DNA of 64,000 bases, from positions 1 through 64,000 of the IMG/VR virus record IMGVR_UViG_3300027747_001027, one strand, 5' to 3'. Below, in pieces: positions 18,410 through 29,300 of the stretch. The stretch comes from a virus. Both the position numbers and the translations under genes were made by a program. Under the pieces are notes generated by a model, which did no database searches, was not told the DNA's origin, and saw only the letters and a list, made by a program, of their open reading frames with translations. The stretch's first letter is position 1. The number at the start of each line of letters is the position of its first letter.

Positions 18410-18748
18410 TTACTCCGATTGATTGTTTGTTTCCATTGATAGGCGTTCTGCCTCCAATATTTCATCCTCCGTATATAATCCGGTGGACAAAAGTTTTCTG
18501 CGAGCTTGGACTATATACTCTTTGTCCAAATCATTCAATCTCTTTTGATTAACTTTAGTAAGAAGAACAAGTTTATTAAAGAACTCTTCAGCTCCAATTG
18601 TCTTTGCTGCCTCAATATCAGTAGGGGCTTTAGGTGAGCATTCTTGCCTTACGATAGTAATTGCTTCTTTTAATACTGGTGTCTCTAAGATTGATTCTAG
18701 CTTTGATACTTTGTCAGAGTTTAATTGAAATAGTTGTCGTTGTGTCAT
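18410..18748 (-). CDS. Hypothetical portal-cluster protein, 112 aa
   Basis: A helical protein (MTQRQLFQLNSDKVSKLESI; EYIVQARRKLLSTGLYTEDE) whose ATG overlaps the portal stop (ATGA). A head-completion or scaffold-accessory role is plausible from position only. Confidence 0.6.
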   Translation of the reverse strand: MTQRQLFQLNSDKVSKLESILETPVLKEAITIVRQECSPKAPTDIEAAKTIGAEEFFNKLVLLTKVNQKRLNDLDKEYIVQARRKLLSTGLYTEDEILEAERLSMETNNQSE

Positions 18749-21048
18749 GCTCTTATGCCTTGTGTTTGAATTTTGCTCGCTACCTCTGCGTCACGTAATG
18801 CTAGTTTTTGAGAAGCTTCTTGTTGTCTCATAACCATTTTTTGTTGGTGAGTTTGCATATCCATTTCAAGCTTTGCCTGACGGACTGCTCGCTCCGAATC
18901 AATTTTAGCCAAAACAGCCGGATCAATTTGTGGTTGCTGCTCTTGCTGATCTTGCCCTTGCATCATTGCTTGACGTTGCTGTTCTCCCATTAACTTCTGA
19001 ACCTTCAAAGTTCCATTGTGTAGAATCTCATCTGCGTTCTGAAGAACCTGACGGAACATTGCAGACTCACTACGCATCTGTGGGTCTTGAGACAGCAATT
19101 CAACGTGCTGTGCAACGTGTGCGTTAAGCGCATTGATTCCACCAAGCATAGGAGCCAACTGCATTGGATCAAGTTCAAGCAATTCTTGAGCTTGCGATAC
19201 CAGCGGATTAAGTGCTTCCGTATGAATCTTTGCGTGAACAAGGTTGTTCTGACCATCGATGACTTGTATATTGCTGCCTGCAATTAGTTGATTGTTTTCA
19301 ATTTGTGCAATTGATGCATCAACGGTTGGGCGATCAGACTCTCCAGGCTGCGTTGCATAACGTGCGGCATTCTCATAACCAGCAGTCTCAGATGCAATAT
19401 CCCAAATAAGGTTTTGTTTACCAAAGTCTGGAAGACTACCAAAGATACCCATGAGTCGATCAAATGAAACCATACGAGCAGCCTCTGATCCCGCGCCAAC
19501 TGGTTTGGTAATGCGAAGCCTATCAACATCAAGATTGAAGAATGCTTCGAGATACCTATCCTTGGCTCCAAATGATTCTGAACCTCTACGCAATAGACGC
19601 TTGTGAAGTTCTACGACATACTTGCCACCAGGTTCACGTGCATCGTAGTCTTTACGCTTCATCCTACGAACCATCTCACGCATAAGTGATTCCCACGGGT
19701 CAAAGAATAAGTTCAAACTTGACACACTCATTTTAGCAATATTGCTAAGTTCAGCGCGTACTTGTGTTGCTGACTTCTCAATGGATGTATTAACTAGCGA
19801 CTCGGTATTATAGCTTGATGTGCGCTCACGGAACAACTGAGTAAATGCACTGACGATTGGAAGCGTTCCACTTGATACATTGGGAACTATAGTATCCTTA
19901 ATCACGTCAATTCCTGGTGAAAGCAAATTATAGATTCCATTTGGAATGAACTGCATCTCTTGCAAAGCAGTCTCATCTTTCGGCTGGAACGTAGGGGCAG
20001 AACCAAATGATGCAATCTCCAGCAACGAGCAGTATGCGCGATTCAACGCGCCATTGATTGCAAAGACATCGTACCCTTGCCCGCGAACCCCATGATAGTA
20101 TCCATTAGTTCCAACTCCATATGTGAATACGGTATAGGCTTGATAGCTATTCTCAAACCGACCTACTTTCTTGTATAGGAAATCTTGAACCGAATTGTCG
20201 TCATTGATCATGTAATGTGATACACGATTATCAAACTCAGTAACCCAAAGGTGAACAACGCGAATTGATTGTTGATTAGCAGCCTGAGTTGTGAAGAACA
20301 AATCATTGTTCCTCAATTCCATTTCTAGCTTTTCCCAGTCGTATTGCCTAAAGTTATAATAATTGTTGTTATTATTTACAGACTGGATGATAGCCCTACG
20401 ACAAACCTCAATGTTAAATCCATGAATCTTTGCAGTCTCCTCATCTTTAATCAACTGATAAAGCTGTGTGGGGCTATAGAAACGCAAGCAAGCGGCAACG
20501 TCGATGTTGTCTTGACCAATCTCAGTCTTACGAGGAATCTTAAAGTCGGACATATCCGTAGACTTCCAGCGCCAATCCCACTCATCATTGAACATTACAA
20601 CTCCAACACCATGTTTGATAAAGCTATTGCAAAGCCTTAAATATGTTGGAAAGAAGTTTCTCCAAGAGCGGATTGCTGCTGTAACCTCTTGCGCTACAAC
20701 TTGAGAAAGTTCATCTTGCTCAGTCTGTGATCCGTAAAGTGTAGGGCATGAAAAGAATGTTTGCGGCGCATTAATAATATCCGTATATCCCGCCATCGCA
20801 GTATCAAGGACTTGCTTTGCAAATCCCCAAGATACGTTTACTCGATATGATTGTCCGGCATTAATCAATGCCCTCTCGTCGTATGGTCGTTCATTGTCAT
20901 ACGCAGCATCAATCTTGCTGCGATCAAAAGCAGAAACGGCATCCGCTCGTCGTAGTGTCTCCCAAATCTCATAGGCTGACTTAGCATCTTTAATACGCGA
21001 AACAGGAGGCGTTCCGTTATTGGAAAGTGTTTCTAATACATCGCTCAT
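18745..21048 (-). CDS. Portal protein, 767 aa
   Basis: The size, position (upstream of scaffold and capsid) and architecture fit a podovirus-type portal. There is an alpha/beta core with GTNGYYHGVRGQGYDVFAI, and a long C-terminal helical barrel and tail rich in Gln (QQRQAMMQGQDQQEQQPQ, AKLEMDMQTHQQKM). The portal forms the dodecameric DNA channel and docks terminase. Translation is coupled at both ends (ATGA) to the upstream glycosyltransferase and downstream 112-aa protein. Confidence 0.82.
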   Translation of the reverse strand: MSDVLETLSNNGTPPVSRIKDAKSAYEIWETLRRADAVSAFDRSKIDAAYDNERPYDERALINAGQSYRVNVSWGFAKQVLDTAMAGYTDIINAPQTFFSCPTLYGSQTEQDELSQVVAQEVTAAIRSWRNFFPTYLRLCNSFIKHGVGVVMFNDEWDWRWKSTDMSDFKIPRKTEIGQDNIDVAACLRFYSPTQLYQLIKDEETAKIHGFNIEVCRRAIIQSVNNNNNYYNFRQYDWEKLEMELRNNDLFFTTQAANQQSIRVVHLWVTEFDNRVSHYMINDDNSVQDFLYKKVGRFENSYQAYTVFTYGVGTNGYYHGVRGQGYDVFAINGALNRAYCSLLEIASFGSAPTFQPKDETALQEMQFIPNGIYNLLSPGIDVIKDTIVPNVSSGTLPIVSAFTQLFRERTSSYNTESLVNTSIEKSATQVRAELSNIAKMSVSSLNLFFDPWESLMREMVRRMKRKDYDAREPGGKYVVELHKRLLRRGSESFGAKDRYLEAFFNLDVDRLRITKPVGAGSEAARMVSFDRLMGIFGSLPDFGKQNLIWDIASETAGYENAARYATQPGESDRPTVDASIAQIENNQLIAGSNIQVIDGQNNLVHAKIHTEALNPLVSQAQELLELDPMQLAPMLGGINALNAHVAQHVELLSQDPQMRSESAMFRQVLQNADEILHNGTLKVQKLMGEQQRQAMMQGQDQQEQQPQIDPAVLAKIDSERAVRQAKLEMDMQTHQQKMVMRQQEASQKLALRDAEVASKIQTQGIRA

Positions 21049-21986
21049 TCTTCAGTTTCCTTTTGTTTTTTCTTTGAAGACTTATTACGTTGTTTATATG
21101 ATTTAGATTGCGGCTCTGAATCAGAGTATGTCGCATCTTCGATATCTTCCATAATGTCTTCAGCGTCTTCAACTGAAAGGTTTTTTATCATTTTCATATC
21201 ATCATTACTATTGTCCAACAATAACTTAAATAAAGAACTATCTTTGCAACCATGCACAAGAACAGCACTTTTATCCACTGGTTTATTCCAATGAATATCC
21301 CAAGCTAAATTGGCATCTGAATCACATACAATGTTTTCACCTTCATGGCGATAGTTTTTTGTACGCCAATTATTTTGAATTAAATTTGAGTCATTTAATT
21401 GCTTAACAACATACCACTGGATGATATGAGTCCAATGCCTATTGGACATTGACATTGAGTTCAGTACAGGTGAAAGACAGATTTCCTTAGAATACACTCC
21501 AATTGGAGCCATGCGTTGACCAGCAAGAGATTCTGGTAGAAGCTCTCCGTTCTTTCCCTCGTACACGCGCTCTTTAGCACCTAGATAAATACGGGGACTG
21601 CGCTTTTCTTTAACGGCCTTTGTTGTATCTGCATAGTATTCAGCGGATATAATATCAAGCCAATTGTTCTTTAGGATTGTTGTATCAAGTTCAAACCACA
21701 TGAATGCATCAGCATCTTTCTTTCCGGCAATATGACGGCATAGTTGCTGGAAATAGAAGTTGCACGACATAGGCCAGCCAAGCATCGTGTCATCAATAAT
21801 TAGAGTCTCAGATGCGTCAAACAAATGTTTAATCTTCTTATCAAGCTCAAGTACATCTTGCTCAACTTCACGTGATCCAAATATAATTACTTCATGGTCT
21901 GACCCAGGCTTAAATGATTCAAGTGATTTAACAAGGTTAGGGATCAAGTGACGATCATGCCTCGATACTGGTATTGTAATCTTCAT
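21045..21986 (-). CDS. Glycosyltransferase-like protein in the portal operon, 313 aa
   Basis: MKITIPVSRHDRHLIPNLVK is a GT-A-type nucleotide-sugar-binding start. FMWFELDTTILKNNWLD contains an acidic pair in the place of the DxD metal motif, and a late SAVLVHGCKD may close the active site. The C-terminus is a Lys/Ser/Glu-rich tail. Its stop overlaps the portal ATG. A sugar-transfer role on capsid, fibres or host glycans is inference. Confidence 0.65.
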   Translation of the reverse strand: MKITIPVSRHDRHLIPNLVKSLESFKPGSDHEVIIFGSREVEQDVLELDKKIKHLFDASETLIIDDTMLGWPMSCNFYFQQLCRHIAGKKDADAFMWFELDTTILKNNWLDIISAEYYADTTKAVKEKRSPRIYLGAKERVYEGKNGELLPESLAGQRMAPIGVYSKEICLSPVLNSMSMSNRHWTHIIQWYVVKQLNDSNLIQNNWRTKNYRHEGENIVCDSDANLAWDIHWNKPVDKSAVLVHGCKDSSLFKLLLDNSNDDMKMIKNLSVEDAEDIMEDIEDATYSDSEPQSKSYKQRNKSSKKKQKETEE

Positions 21987-21987
21987 A

Positions 21988-22344
21988 TTAAAATAGCATT
22001 GAAAATGTTGCCTTGAACCTTATTGGAGACGCTGGATGCCTGTCATCAACGAATTCTTGGCAGTTCACCTTCCTCCACACCCGCCGAGGCATAAAGAAAC
22101 CATACTCATAAATGCCGCGAGAAATAATGATAACTTTAAAGCCTGCCCTATCAAGCACGAATCCGCTTCCTCCAATCGCCCGTGATACCGCAAGAGCAAG
22201 TGGAGACTTTGTAGGGTTGTGTTTAATTCCGTTAACATAATCTTCTGGTTTAACAATAATTTCAAAATCTACATCTTGACGCTTCTCGTCAATAAAAATT
22301 TCAGACTTTGTTTTCCTAAACCCAAGTTCCTGTAATAGTGTCAT
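21988..22344 (-). CDS. Conserved phage protein, 118 aa
   Basis: Contains a basic, proline-poor core: DYVNGIKHNPTKSPLALAVS, then RAIGGSGFVLDRAG. I recall no named family. It is the first gene of the leftward portal operon, divergent from terminase across an 80-base gap. Confidence 0.6.
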   Translation of the reverse strand: MTLLQELGFRKTKSEIFIDEKRQDVDFEIIVKPEDYVNGIKHNPTKSPLALAVSRAIGGSGFVLDRAGFKVIIISRGIYEYGFFMPRRVWRKVNCQEFVDDRHPASPIRFKATFSMLF

Positions 22345-22389
22345 TGCGAATATAAAATTAACACACTTACATTTTATTGCAATAACTAA

Positions 22390-22417
22390 TTGCGATAATT
22401 TTTATTTATTGTAATAT
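22390..22417 (+). promoter_or_regulatory. Candidate promoter for the terminase gene
   Basis: TTGCGA (22390-22395), 16-base spacer, TAATAT (22412-22417). The predicted transcription start would fall at or next to the ATG at 22425, suggesting a leaderless or nearly leaderless message. Confidence 0.4.
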
Positions 22418-22424
22418 TTTTTCA

Positions 22425-24218
22425 ATGAATTTTGCTCCTATTTTTGGCGACCCAATGGAAGGCTACTTGCACCAATATGGGTTTAACTGGCGTAAGGGAA
22501 CTCACCAAATAGCTATTGAGTTGGCTATGTTCCGAGAAAAGATAACTCAAAGAATTCCCAAAGACACTGGAGATGTTGATACGTTCTTTCACTTCCAAAG
22601 GATAGCGAGGGCATTTTGGCCTGAGCGTGATAACAAGGCTGCTGTTAACTTTATCTGGCATCCTTGGGCTGAACGGATGATCCGCGCTGCCTGCGACCAT
22701 GAATATCTTGCAATAGCTGGCTCAGGCGGTTGTGGTAAGTCGGAAGCATATGCAATCTGGGCGATCATCAACTACCTTGCAGATCCAGAGAACACTACGG
22801 TTCTTGCAACGTCCACTACGATTAAGGCATCTAAGCAGCGCATTTGGGGTAAGATAACAAGATACTGGGGTGTGTGCGAACAGCTTTCACTTCCTGGTCA
22901 TCTCGTTGATTCTGAAAACAAGATTAGCTTTGTTGGTGCTGGAGGTAAAAGATCAGACCTTTCCGGCATTGTCCTTATTCCAGGCGAAAAGAAGAAGGAA
23001 CGTGACGCTACTGGTAAGATGCAGGGTATTCACAATAAGAACGTAATATTTGTAGCTGACGAGCTTTCTGAGCTATCTGAGGCTATTACTGAAGTTGCAT
23101 TCTTCAACTTGTCCAAAGGTTGTGAACGGTTCCAGTTTATCGGAATTTCTAACCCTGCTTCGTATGTAGATGCTTTTGGTAAGTTTGCTAAACCTAAGGA
23201 TGGATGGGATTCAATTGACGTAGATGACGAAGAGTGGAAGACAGATCGCGGAGTGTGCTTGCACTTTGATGGGTTAAAGAATCCTAACATGGTTGCGAGA
23301 AAGAAGATTTACTCATGGATGGAAGGACCGCAAGACTTTGATAAGATTCCAGAAGATGCCAAGAATACTTCTTCGTTCTGGCGAATGTATCGTGGATTCT
23401 GGTGTCCTGCCGGTATCACAGATCAGATATACTCGGAAGTTGAGATACTTAACTCTAATGCTACTGACAAGGCGATATGGCTTGATAACGACAAGGTTAA
23501 GGTAGCGTTCCTTGATCCATCATTCACTAACGGAGGAGATAGAACTGTTTTATACTTTGGCACTGTTGGAAAGCTTGCTGAACCGCATGGCTATCGTGGA
23601 CTGCAATACGACGAGTACCTTGTATTCAGTGAAGATGTTACCGACAAATCCATGACAAGATCACAGCAAGTTGTGCAGTGGTTCCGTAATGAGTGCTTGG
23701 CTAGAGGGGTTCAGCCCAAGAATGCTGGATACGATAAGTCTGGAGCTGGTGGTCCGTTAGGAGACTTTATCTCGGTAGCATGGTCAAAAGAAGTGTATGG
23801 TCTTCAGTTTGGCGGGAGAGCCTCCGATAATCCGGTGTCAGCCTACGACCCAACACCATCACATGAAAGGTACGTTAACTCGGTATCTGAGATTTGGTAT
23901 TCAGCTAAGGAGTATATGCGAACTGGTCAGATCAAAGGGATTGGCGATGACCTGTTACGTGAGATGTGCATGAGAAAGCTCGACCCTAATGGAGAGAAGA
24001 ACCTAGCTCTCCGTATCAAAGTTCTGCCTAAGTCTGAAATGAAATCAAGGTTTGGAATATCACCCGACATTGCTGACGCTGGAATGGGCCTATTAGCTCT
24101 CGCAAGGGAGAGGTTGAACCTAGACAGCACACAAGCAACAAAAGCGTTAAATACGAACAATAAGACGGCAAGCTCTGGATGGAAGCAAGCGTTCAGTAAA
24201 TTTCGTTCTATTTACTAA
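22425..24218 (+). CDS. terL: Terminase large subunit
   Basis: The packaging motor, an ATPase plus nuclease. Walker A AGSGGCGKS is at 98-106 and Walker B VIFVADELSE at 207-216. The RNase-H-like nuclease part starts VAFLDPSFTNGGDRTV near 363, followed by GYDKSGAGGPLGD and the late DIADAGMGLL. At 597 aa it is usual for the family. It is the only plus-strand gene between 4.3 and 47.7 kb, and its stop abuts the stop of the convergent methyltransferase with no gap. The small subunit is at 60.5 kb. Confidence 0.95.
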   Translation: MNFAPIFGDPMEGYLHQYGFNWRKGTHQIAIELAMFREKITQRIPKDTGDVDTFFHFQRIARAFWPERDNKAAVNFIWHPWAERMIRAACDHEYLAIAGSGGCGKSEAYAIWAIINYLADPENTTVLATSTTIKASKQRIWGKITRYWGVCEQLSLPGHLVDSENKISFVGAGGKRSDLSGIVLIPGEKKKERDATGKMQGIHNKNVIFVADELSELSEAITEVAFFNLSKGCERFQFIGISNPASYVDAFGKFAKPKDGWDSIDVDDEEWKTDRGVCLHFDGLKNPNMVARKKIYSWMEGPQDFDKIPEDAKNTSSFWRMYRGFWCPAGITDQIYSEVEILNSNATDKAIWLDNDKVKVAFLDPSFTNGGDRTVLYFGTVGKLAEPHGYRGLQYDEYLVFSEDVTDKSMTRSQQVVQWFRNECLARGVQPKNAGYDKSGAGGPLGDFISVAWSKEVYGLQFGGRASDNPVSAYDPTPSHERYVNSVSEIWYSAKEYMRTGQIKGIGDDLLREMCMRKLDPNGEKNLALRIKVLPKSEMKSRFGISPDIADAGMGLLALARERLNLDSTQATKALNTNNKTASSGWKQAFSKFRSIY

Positions 24219-24797
24219 TTAAATTTTGCATAAAACCATTTCAATAAATGCCTCAACTCTATTTGATTCCTCAAAAGTCTGATCTACATTTGCAGGAACA
24301 CTGTAGTTATAGTTATTGTCTATCAGCATTACCCTCTTAGCGTAGCAGTATGGAGATAGTATTCCCAAGAATTGATAGATATTCACATGATGTCTTGATG
24401 GACTCTGCTCAAATGTAAAACTCCATGTACTTTTATGATCTGGATTATAGCGAGAAGGCCATACTCTTCCCTCATACAGCGTCCAATCTGGTATTGATAT
24501 AATCGCATGCCCACCTGTCTTAACAATTTTTAGCCACTCTACCATTGCAGCACATGGGTCATGCATGTGTTCCAAGCATTGTGATGCGTGTAGGTAATCA
24601 AACTTATCTGAGAAGTATTCGGATATTTTATTTGCGTCACCTTGCTCTTGATCAAATGCCATGCAGTTATTGTCCCACACCTTATCCGGCCCACACCCAA
24701 CATCAATTCCCTTTCCGCTTATAATCTGGTTCCAGTTGAATATCCCAAGCTCATCTTCAATCATCCTACGACGCATTGCCTTACTTGTCTCGTTCAT
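24219..24797 (-). CDS. SAM-dependent methyltransferase (class I), 192 aa
   Basis: GKGIDVGCGPDKVW is the SAM-binding motif I, and FDYLHASQCLEHMHDPCAAM is the family's post-motif acidic/His segment, as in Methyltransf_11 proteins. It lies directly downstream of a GT9-like glycosyltransferase (ATGA overlap), which suggests methylation of a sugar, but the substrate is unknown. Confidence 0.8.
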   Translation of the reverse strand: MNETSKAMRRRMIEDELGIFNWNQIISGKGIDVGCGPDKVWDNNCMAFDQEQGDANKISEYFSDKFDYLHASQCLEHMHDPCAAMVEWLKIVKTGGHAIISIPDWTLYEGRVWPSRYNPDHKSTWSFTFEQSPSRHHVNIYQFLGILSPYCYAKRVMLIDNNYNYSVPANVDQTFEESNRVEAFIEMVLCKI

Positions 24798-25744
24798 ATA
24801 TTTTCAAGCAATTCTTTTACGCGATTAATGTCATTTGCAAACCTATCCATGATTGGGTCAGGATTCTTATTAGCAATTGTTTCAGCAACTATCATGTCCT
24901 CAATTTCCAGTTTCTTGCCTGTAACTCCATTATTCCTTGCATGGTTTACAACAACGTCGAGTGCATAGCTATTAAATAGCTTCCCGTTTATTGTTAGATT
25001 CCAACCACCAGGAGGCGACTCTTGCTTGTTTACTTTACCCATTGGTCGTTCTATATGAATCTTAGCTCCAGCTATCTCTGTATCAATAGTTCCGTTGTAG
25101 CAGAATGTAGCGTTGTATCGTTTATAGATACAGTCTGGTTGCCACAAGCAAACCTCTTGGATGCTGCGGTGCTTTAGTCCTTCTGCTACGCAATTCGCTG
25201 AACTCTGGTTTCCGATAAAACAATCAGAGCTATTGATCGCGGTTGCAAGATGAAGATAGTCTTTAATCACAAGCCTCTTAACCTTGCCGAACCTGCGGCA
25301 AAACAATTCATACTCATGGTCGTGCCCAACAAACAGAATTCTGTCTCCAAGAGTTTTAACAATATATATCCAAGGGAATAGCGGATTCGCATATCGCTCT
25401 GTCTTGTTAACAATAATCGTCCCGTTGTATTTAGATTCTTTAGGAGCGGATAACCATTGTTGTGAGAAATCTGTTTTCTGATTAACCCATGTTGCGTGAT
25501 GATATGCAAGCGGAACTCCCCACGGAAGTCCTTGCTTCCTAAAGTCAACGAATGATTTGTCAATATCCTGCGATTTAAAGCTGTCGCATTTATTAATATA
25601 CGGTTGAAACTCAATAAGCGGAGCCAGCAATTTGACTGCCTTCGGATTGTTTTGAATGTAGTAATTCGCATTGTCAGCAGCAGACTTAACTACCGCCAAG
25701 CTTAAAACAATATCACCAAAATCTCGTTCATGTAAGAAGTTCAT
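24794..25744 (-). CDS. GT9-like (heptosyltransferase-type) glycosyltransferase
   Basis: GT-B fold protein, 316 aa. ERDFGDIVLSLAVVKS is the N-terminal acceptor-side motif; ILFVGHDHEYELFCRRFG and DCFIGNQSSANCVAEGL form the donor-binding C-terminal half. It is a clear paralogue of the protein at 46267 (shared FVGHxxExExFC and FIGNQSSxN). Heptosyltransferase-like phage enzymes are unusual; this one may decorate the virion or modify a host glycan. It is coupled to the methyltransferase downstream and a Cys-rich protein upstream. Confidence 0.72.
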   Translation of the reverse strand: MNFLHERDFGDIVLSLAVVKSAADNANYYIQNNPKAVKLLAPLIEFQPYINKCDSFKSQDIDKSFVDFRKQGLPWGVPLAYHHATWVNQKTDFSQQWLSAPKESKYNGTIIVNKTERYANPLFPWIYIVKTLGDRILFVGHDHEYELFCRRFGKVKRLVIKDYLHLATAINSSDCFIGNQSSANCVAEGLKHRSIQEVCLWQPDCIYKRYNATFCYNGTIDTEIAGAKIHIERPMGKVNKQESPPGGWNLTINGKLFNSYALDVVVNHARNNGVTGKKLEIEDMIVAETIANKNPDPIMDRFANDINRVKELLENI

Positions 25745-26373
25745 TTTTCTATTCGTTTCCAGCAGTATTTAATGTTGTCAAACTCTTGGTTTATTTCGTC
25801 CGTTAATCCTTCGCGCTGTATTTCAATTGGAACGTGAACAGCAGCCTTTAGAGAGCAGCTACACACAAGGCAAGCCCCCAAATCTTTATCTTGCTCTGTC
25901 TTTCTGTTCCCAATAATGGAACTCATTAAAGTAATAACAGCACCCATACAAGCCCCACATGAGAATTGTAACGTAACATTCATTGGGCAGTTAGCGCAAA
26001 TAGAAGCCCTTCTTTCAGCCTCTGCTTGCGTTACAAATGCACTCTTGCCGGATAATGTAGATTGCGCCCATGCTTTCATCATTCCCAAAAAAGACAGAAC
26101 TGAAGTTAACGAAAGTCTTCTCCTGTGTATTTTCTTCATATCAGCCCTCATACATGATCTGCCCCAGTGAGTATTCTGTTTGCACATTTCAGAGATAAAC
26201 TCTTCTTCCCAAGTTGGCGTAAGGAATATCCCATTAGCGGCACAATGATTCTTGTATGCGTTGCAAATGGACTTGTAATCGTAGTGCTTGAATTCAATGC
26301 CTGTCTGTGGAACTTTAATCTTCCATCCACCATTAGGCGATGTTGACTTATCAATGTACTCGTATTCAATCAT
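25741..26373 (-). CDS. Cys-rich putative zinc-binding virion-region protein, 210 aa
   Basis: Cysteines cluster in RASICANCPMN, FSCGACMG and LGACLVCSCSLKAAVHVP, probably two zinc sites. I have seen similar CxxCP ... CxxC ... KxxVHVP proteins near phage structural genes but know no function. Both ends overlap neighbours (ATGA). Confidence 0.6.
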   Translation of the reverse strand: MIEYEYIDKSTSPNGGWKIKVPQTGIEFKHYDYKSICNAYKNHCAANGIFLTPTWEEEFISEMCKQNTHWGRSCMRADMKKIHRRRLSLTSVLSFLGMMKAWAQSTLSGKSAFVTQAEAERRASICANCPMNVTLQFSCGACMGAVITLMSSIIGNRKTEQDKDLGACLVCSCSLKAAVHVPIEIQREGLTDEINQEFDNIKYCWKRIEK

Positions 26374-29300
26374 TGGTTCCTTGTTTTTCTTACAGCGCGA
26401 ACCGCCATGTCAGAAGCTCCCGTAACTTTAATCCCATCGATTGAATATCCATTAACATATTTGTCTAGTTCCTTAGTATAGTTCTTTGAGTCCATACCTT
26501 CAAGTCTCTTTCTGTTCTTGAACATCTTGTCTGATACAACTCGACCATACTCACGTACATATGTTTCAAATTCTTTATCCGTCATAACGTCACCGAATTT
26601 CTTCTGTGCATTTGTCCTTGTTGGGATTGTTGGCCCGTCACCTTTCTTTAGGATCAATGTATTGAGATCGTTTTCTGGTGAGTTTTTAGGGAATGAAAAT
26701 ACAAGTGGAGCGCCGAGCTTAAATAGTTTATCGTTCCAATCATCTCCTCTAATTGGTTGTCCAAGTGCATTGAGTGCTTTTGTTCCAAGCATTGGTCCTA
26801 TTACTGGAGTGTTTGCATAAATAGCACCTTGAATAGAAGATTTATCAACTGGATCATTGATGAAATCAGATATGTTTCTTGCAAGTGAAGTCCCCAAAAC
26901 TGGAACAAATGTTTTGCCTAAATATGCCGCCTTACCAAATAACTCTGGAAGAAGTTTGTCTTGTTTTTTAGCATCAAATAATGGCCTTCCAAATGCAGCC
27001 CAAGGCCCACGTTGAGCATAAGCGTAGAAAGCAGAGCCCAATACTTCCGCTGCCATCTCTAAATCTTTTGGTGAATTCTTGGCTGAATTTTGTTTTGATT
27101 TAATATTCCAATCATCAAATGCGCCCAAAATCATAAGAGGAATAGAAATAGCCTCACCGCCTCGATTTATATTAAAGCTAAACTTTGTTTTACCAAAATA
27201 AATTGAAGCTTCACTTGGCTTATGTTTCTTATTCCATGAATCATAATATTGAGGATCAGTAATATAATTTGGACCATTACCTGTAACCTCTATCTTAAAT
27301 GGCAACTCATCATCTTCATCATCTGTTGAGCTTTTCACTAATGATGCAAGAACGCCTAACAAAACAGTTCCGGCAATTGCCTCATAAACACGTTGCTTGT
27401 ACTGAAGGTCGGTTGCAAGTGACATTGCATAGCGTGATTCAATCCCAGCTTTCTTTAGTAATGAATCAACGCCAAGCCTAACAAATCCAACTGGGCTAAA
27501 CCATAGTGCTGTAGAGAAAACGCGAGCTGGAACTAGCGCAAATCCGTATAGCATTTTAGCAAATACTTGTTGCGCTTGACCTCCCTTGTTTGCGCTTGAT
27601 GCAAGGTTCTCAAGGAAGCCAATTGCAAGCCCAGATGTTATTCCGGCATCACGCAGGTTATTGCGCTCTTTCTTAAATCCTTCTGTTGTAATAACACGAT
27701 TCCTTCCAACGGATTGTAGCGCATCGTTCAATGAAGCATCAAGTACTTCCGTTTTGCTGATGCCATACTCTGAGAGTGCCCCCATCAATTCAGAGCGCAT
27801 TTGAAGATCAGCAAGGACTCCAGCTCTTTCCGGTGACATTCCAGATGCTATCAAATCTTGCCTAATTAGGCTACGTCCATAAAGAGCAATATTTGCAATT
27901 TCCTTGCGTTTTTCTTTAGGAATCATTTTATTAGAAACCATTGCATCAAGTGCATACCTTGGAATGTTTTGGCTCTCCATCATTGCAATTGCTCCTTGAT
28001 CTAGCGCTGATAGAATTCGCCCTGTGATTTGCGTCATGCCAACAAGCATATTCGCCATTCCATTTGCATATTCGCCTTTTTCCCACTGAGCCATTCCTTT
28101 GTCAAACAACTCGCTCAACACGTTTTGACCCTGCATGTATTCAACTTCACCAGACATATAAATCTGATTTTTAAACGCATACACAGTATTGTCATACCAG
28201 TTTTGCATAGAATTCATAAAACCTTTAAATGCAATTGGAATATTTTTAGGATCAGTGGCTGCATATCTCGCAACATCTGTAGTTAAATTTCGAAGTGCAA
28301 ATACTGCTGGTCCAGATATATTTACTGAAAATGTTGGGATTCCTAATAATGCTTGAGCAACATAGAATGCACTTATTGCGTCTTTAAATCTTACTGGCAT
28401 TTTTGCTTTTACAATAATCTTATTCAGTTCAGACATTGCTTCAGCTTTTGTAACTTGATTTTCATTACTATCTGAAAGTATGTCATCCAACTGGACAATG
28501 CGAGTTAGCTGTTCCTTGCTGAATCCAGACCATCCATTCTGCTTTGCAATGATGCTTTCTGTAGTCTGCGTAGGATCAAGTACTCCAGTTCTGATTGCTT
28601 CTTGAATCTTCTTCAATGCGTCCTTACCAAGCTTAACATTTCTGGAAAGAAAGTTATTCCAAGGTGCTGACTTGTTAAGCGCTGCTTCAAATGCTTTCTG
28701 CTTTGCTTCGGCGAATCTTTCAGAAATAACGCTTTCATAAAGCCTCGCTGCCGTCTTAGCCGCATTCTCTGATAACCCTGCCTCAACCAAGTATTCACGG
28801 ATTACGCTTTGCATCCAGTTGGGTTCTTGCTGCATCGCAAGTGGAGTGTCTTTGATGCGTTGGATGATAACTGCAGGAGATCCTTTCTCTGCTGCCGTCT
28901 GGAGCTCTTTAAGCTGACGATCCATTGCTTTAATCTCATGCTGCCTCCATACGAGGTCAGAGATTGTTTGAGCCTGAGTTTCGTTTACTCCGGCCTGTAT
29001 AAGCTTTGCCGTCAGTTGGCTTGTCCAAGGCTGCTTGCGTTTCATATCCGGCCTCTGCCTCAAGTCTTGTTGAACAATAGACTTTACCAAGTTCTCTTGT
29101 TTTTCTGCAAATGCAGGAGTATCTGACATTTGATTGGCAAGACCGTCAATTATAGATTGAGCTTGTTTTTCTACGCTAGATGGGGTTTTAGGTCTTGTCT
29201 TTTGCTTTTCAAGAGCAGCATTTCTTTTCCCCTCTATATTACCACTGATTTGATTTTCAATATTCTTAATAACATTACGTTTAGTTCGCTTCTCAATATC

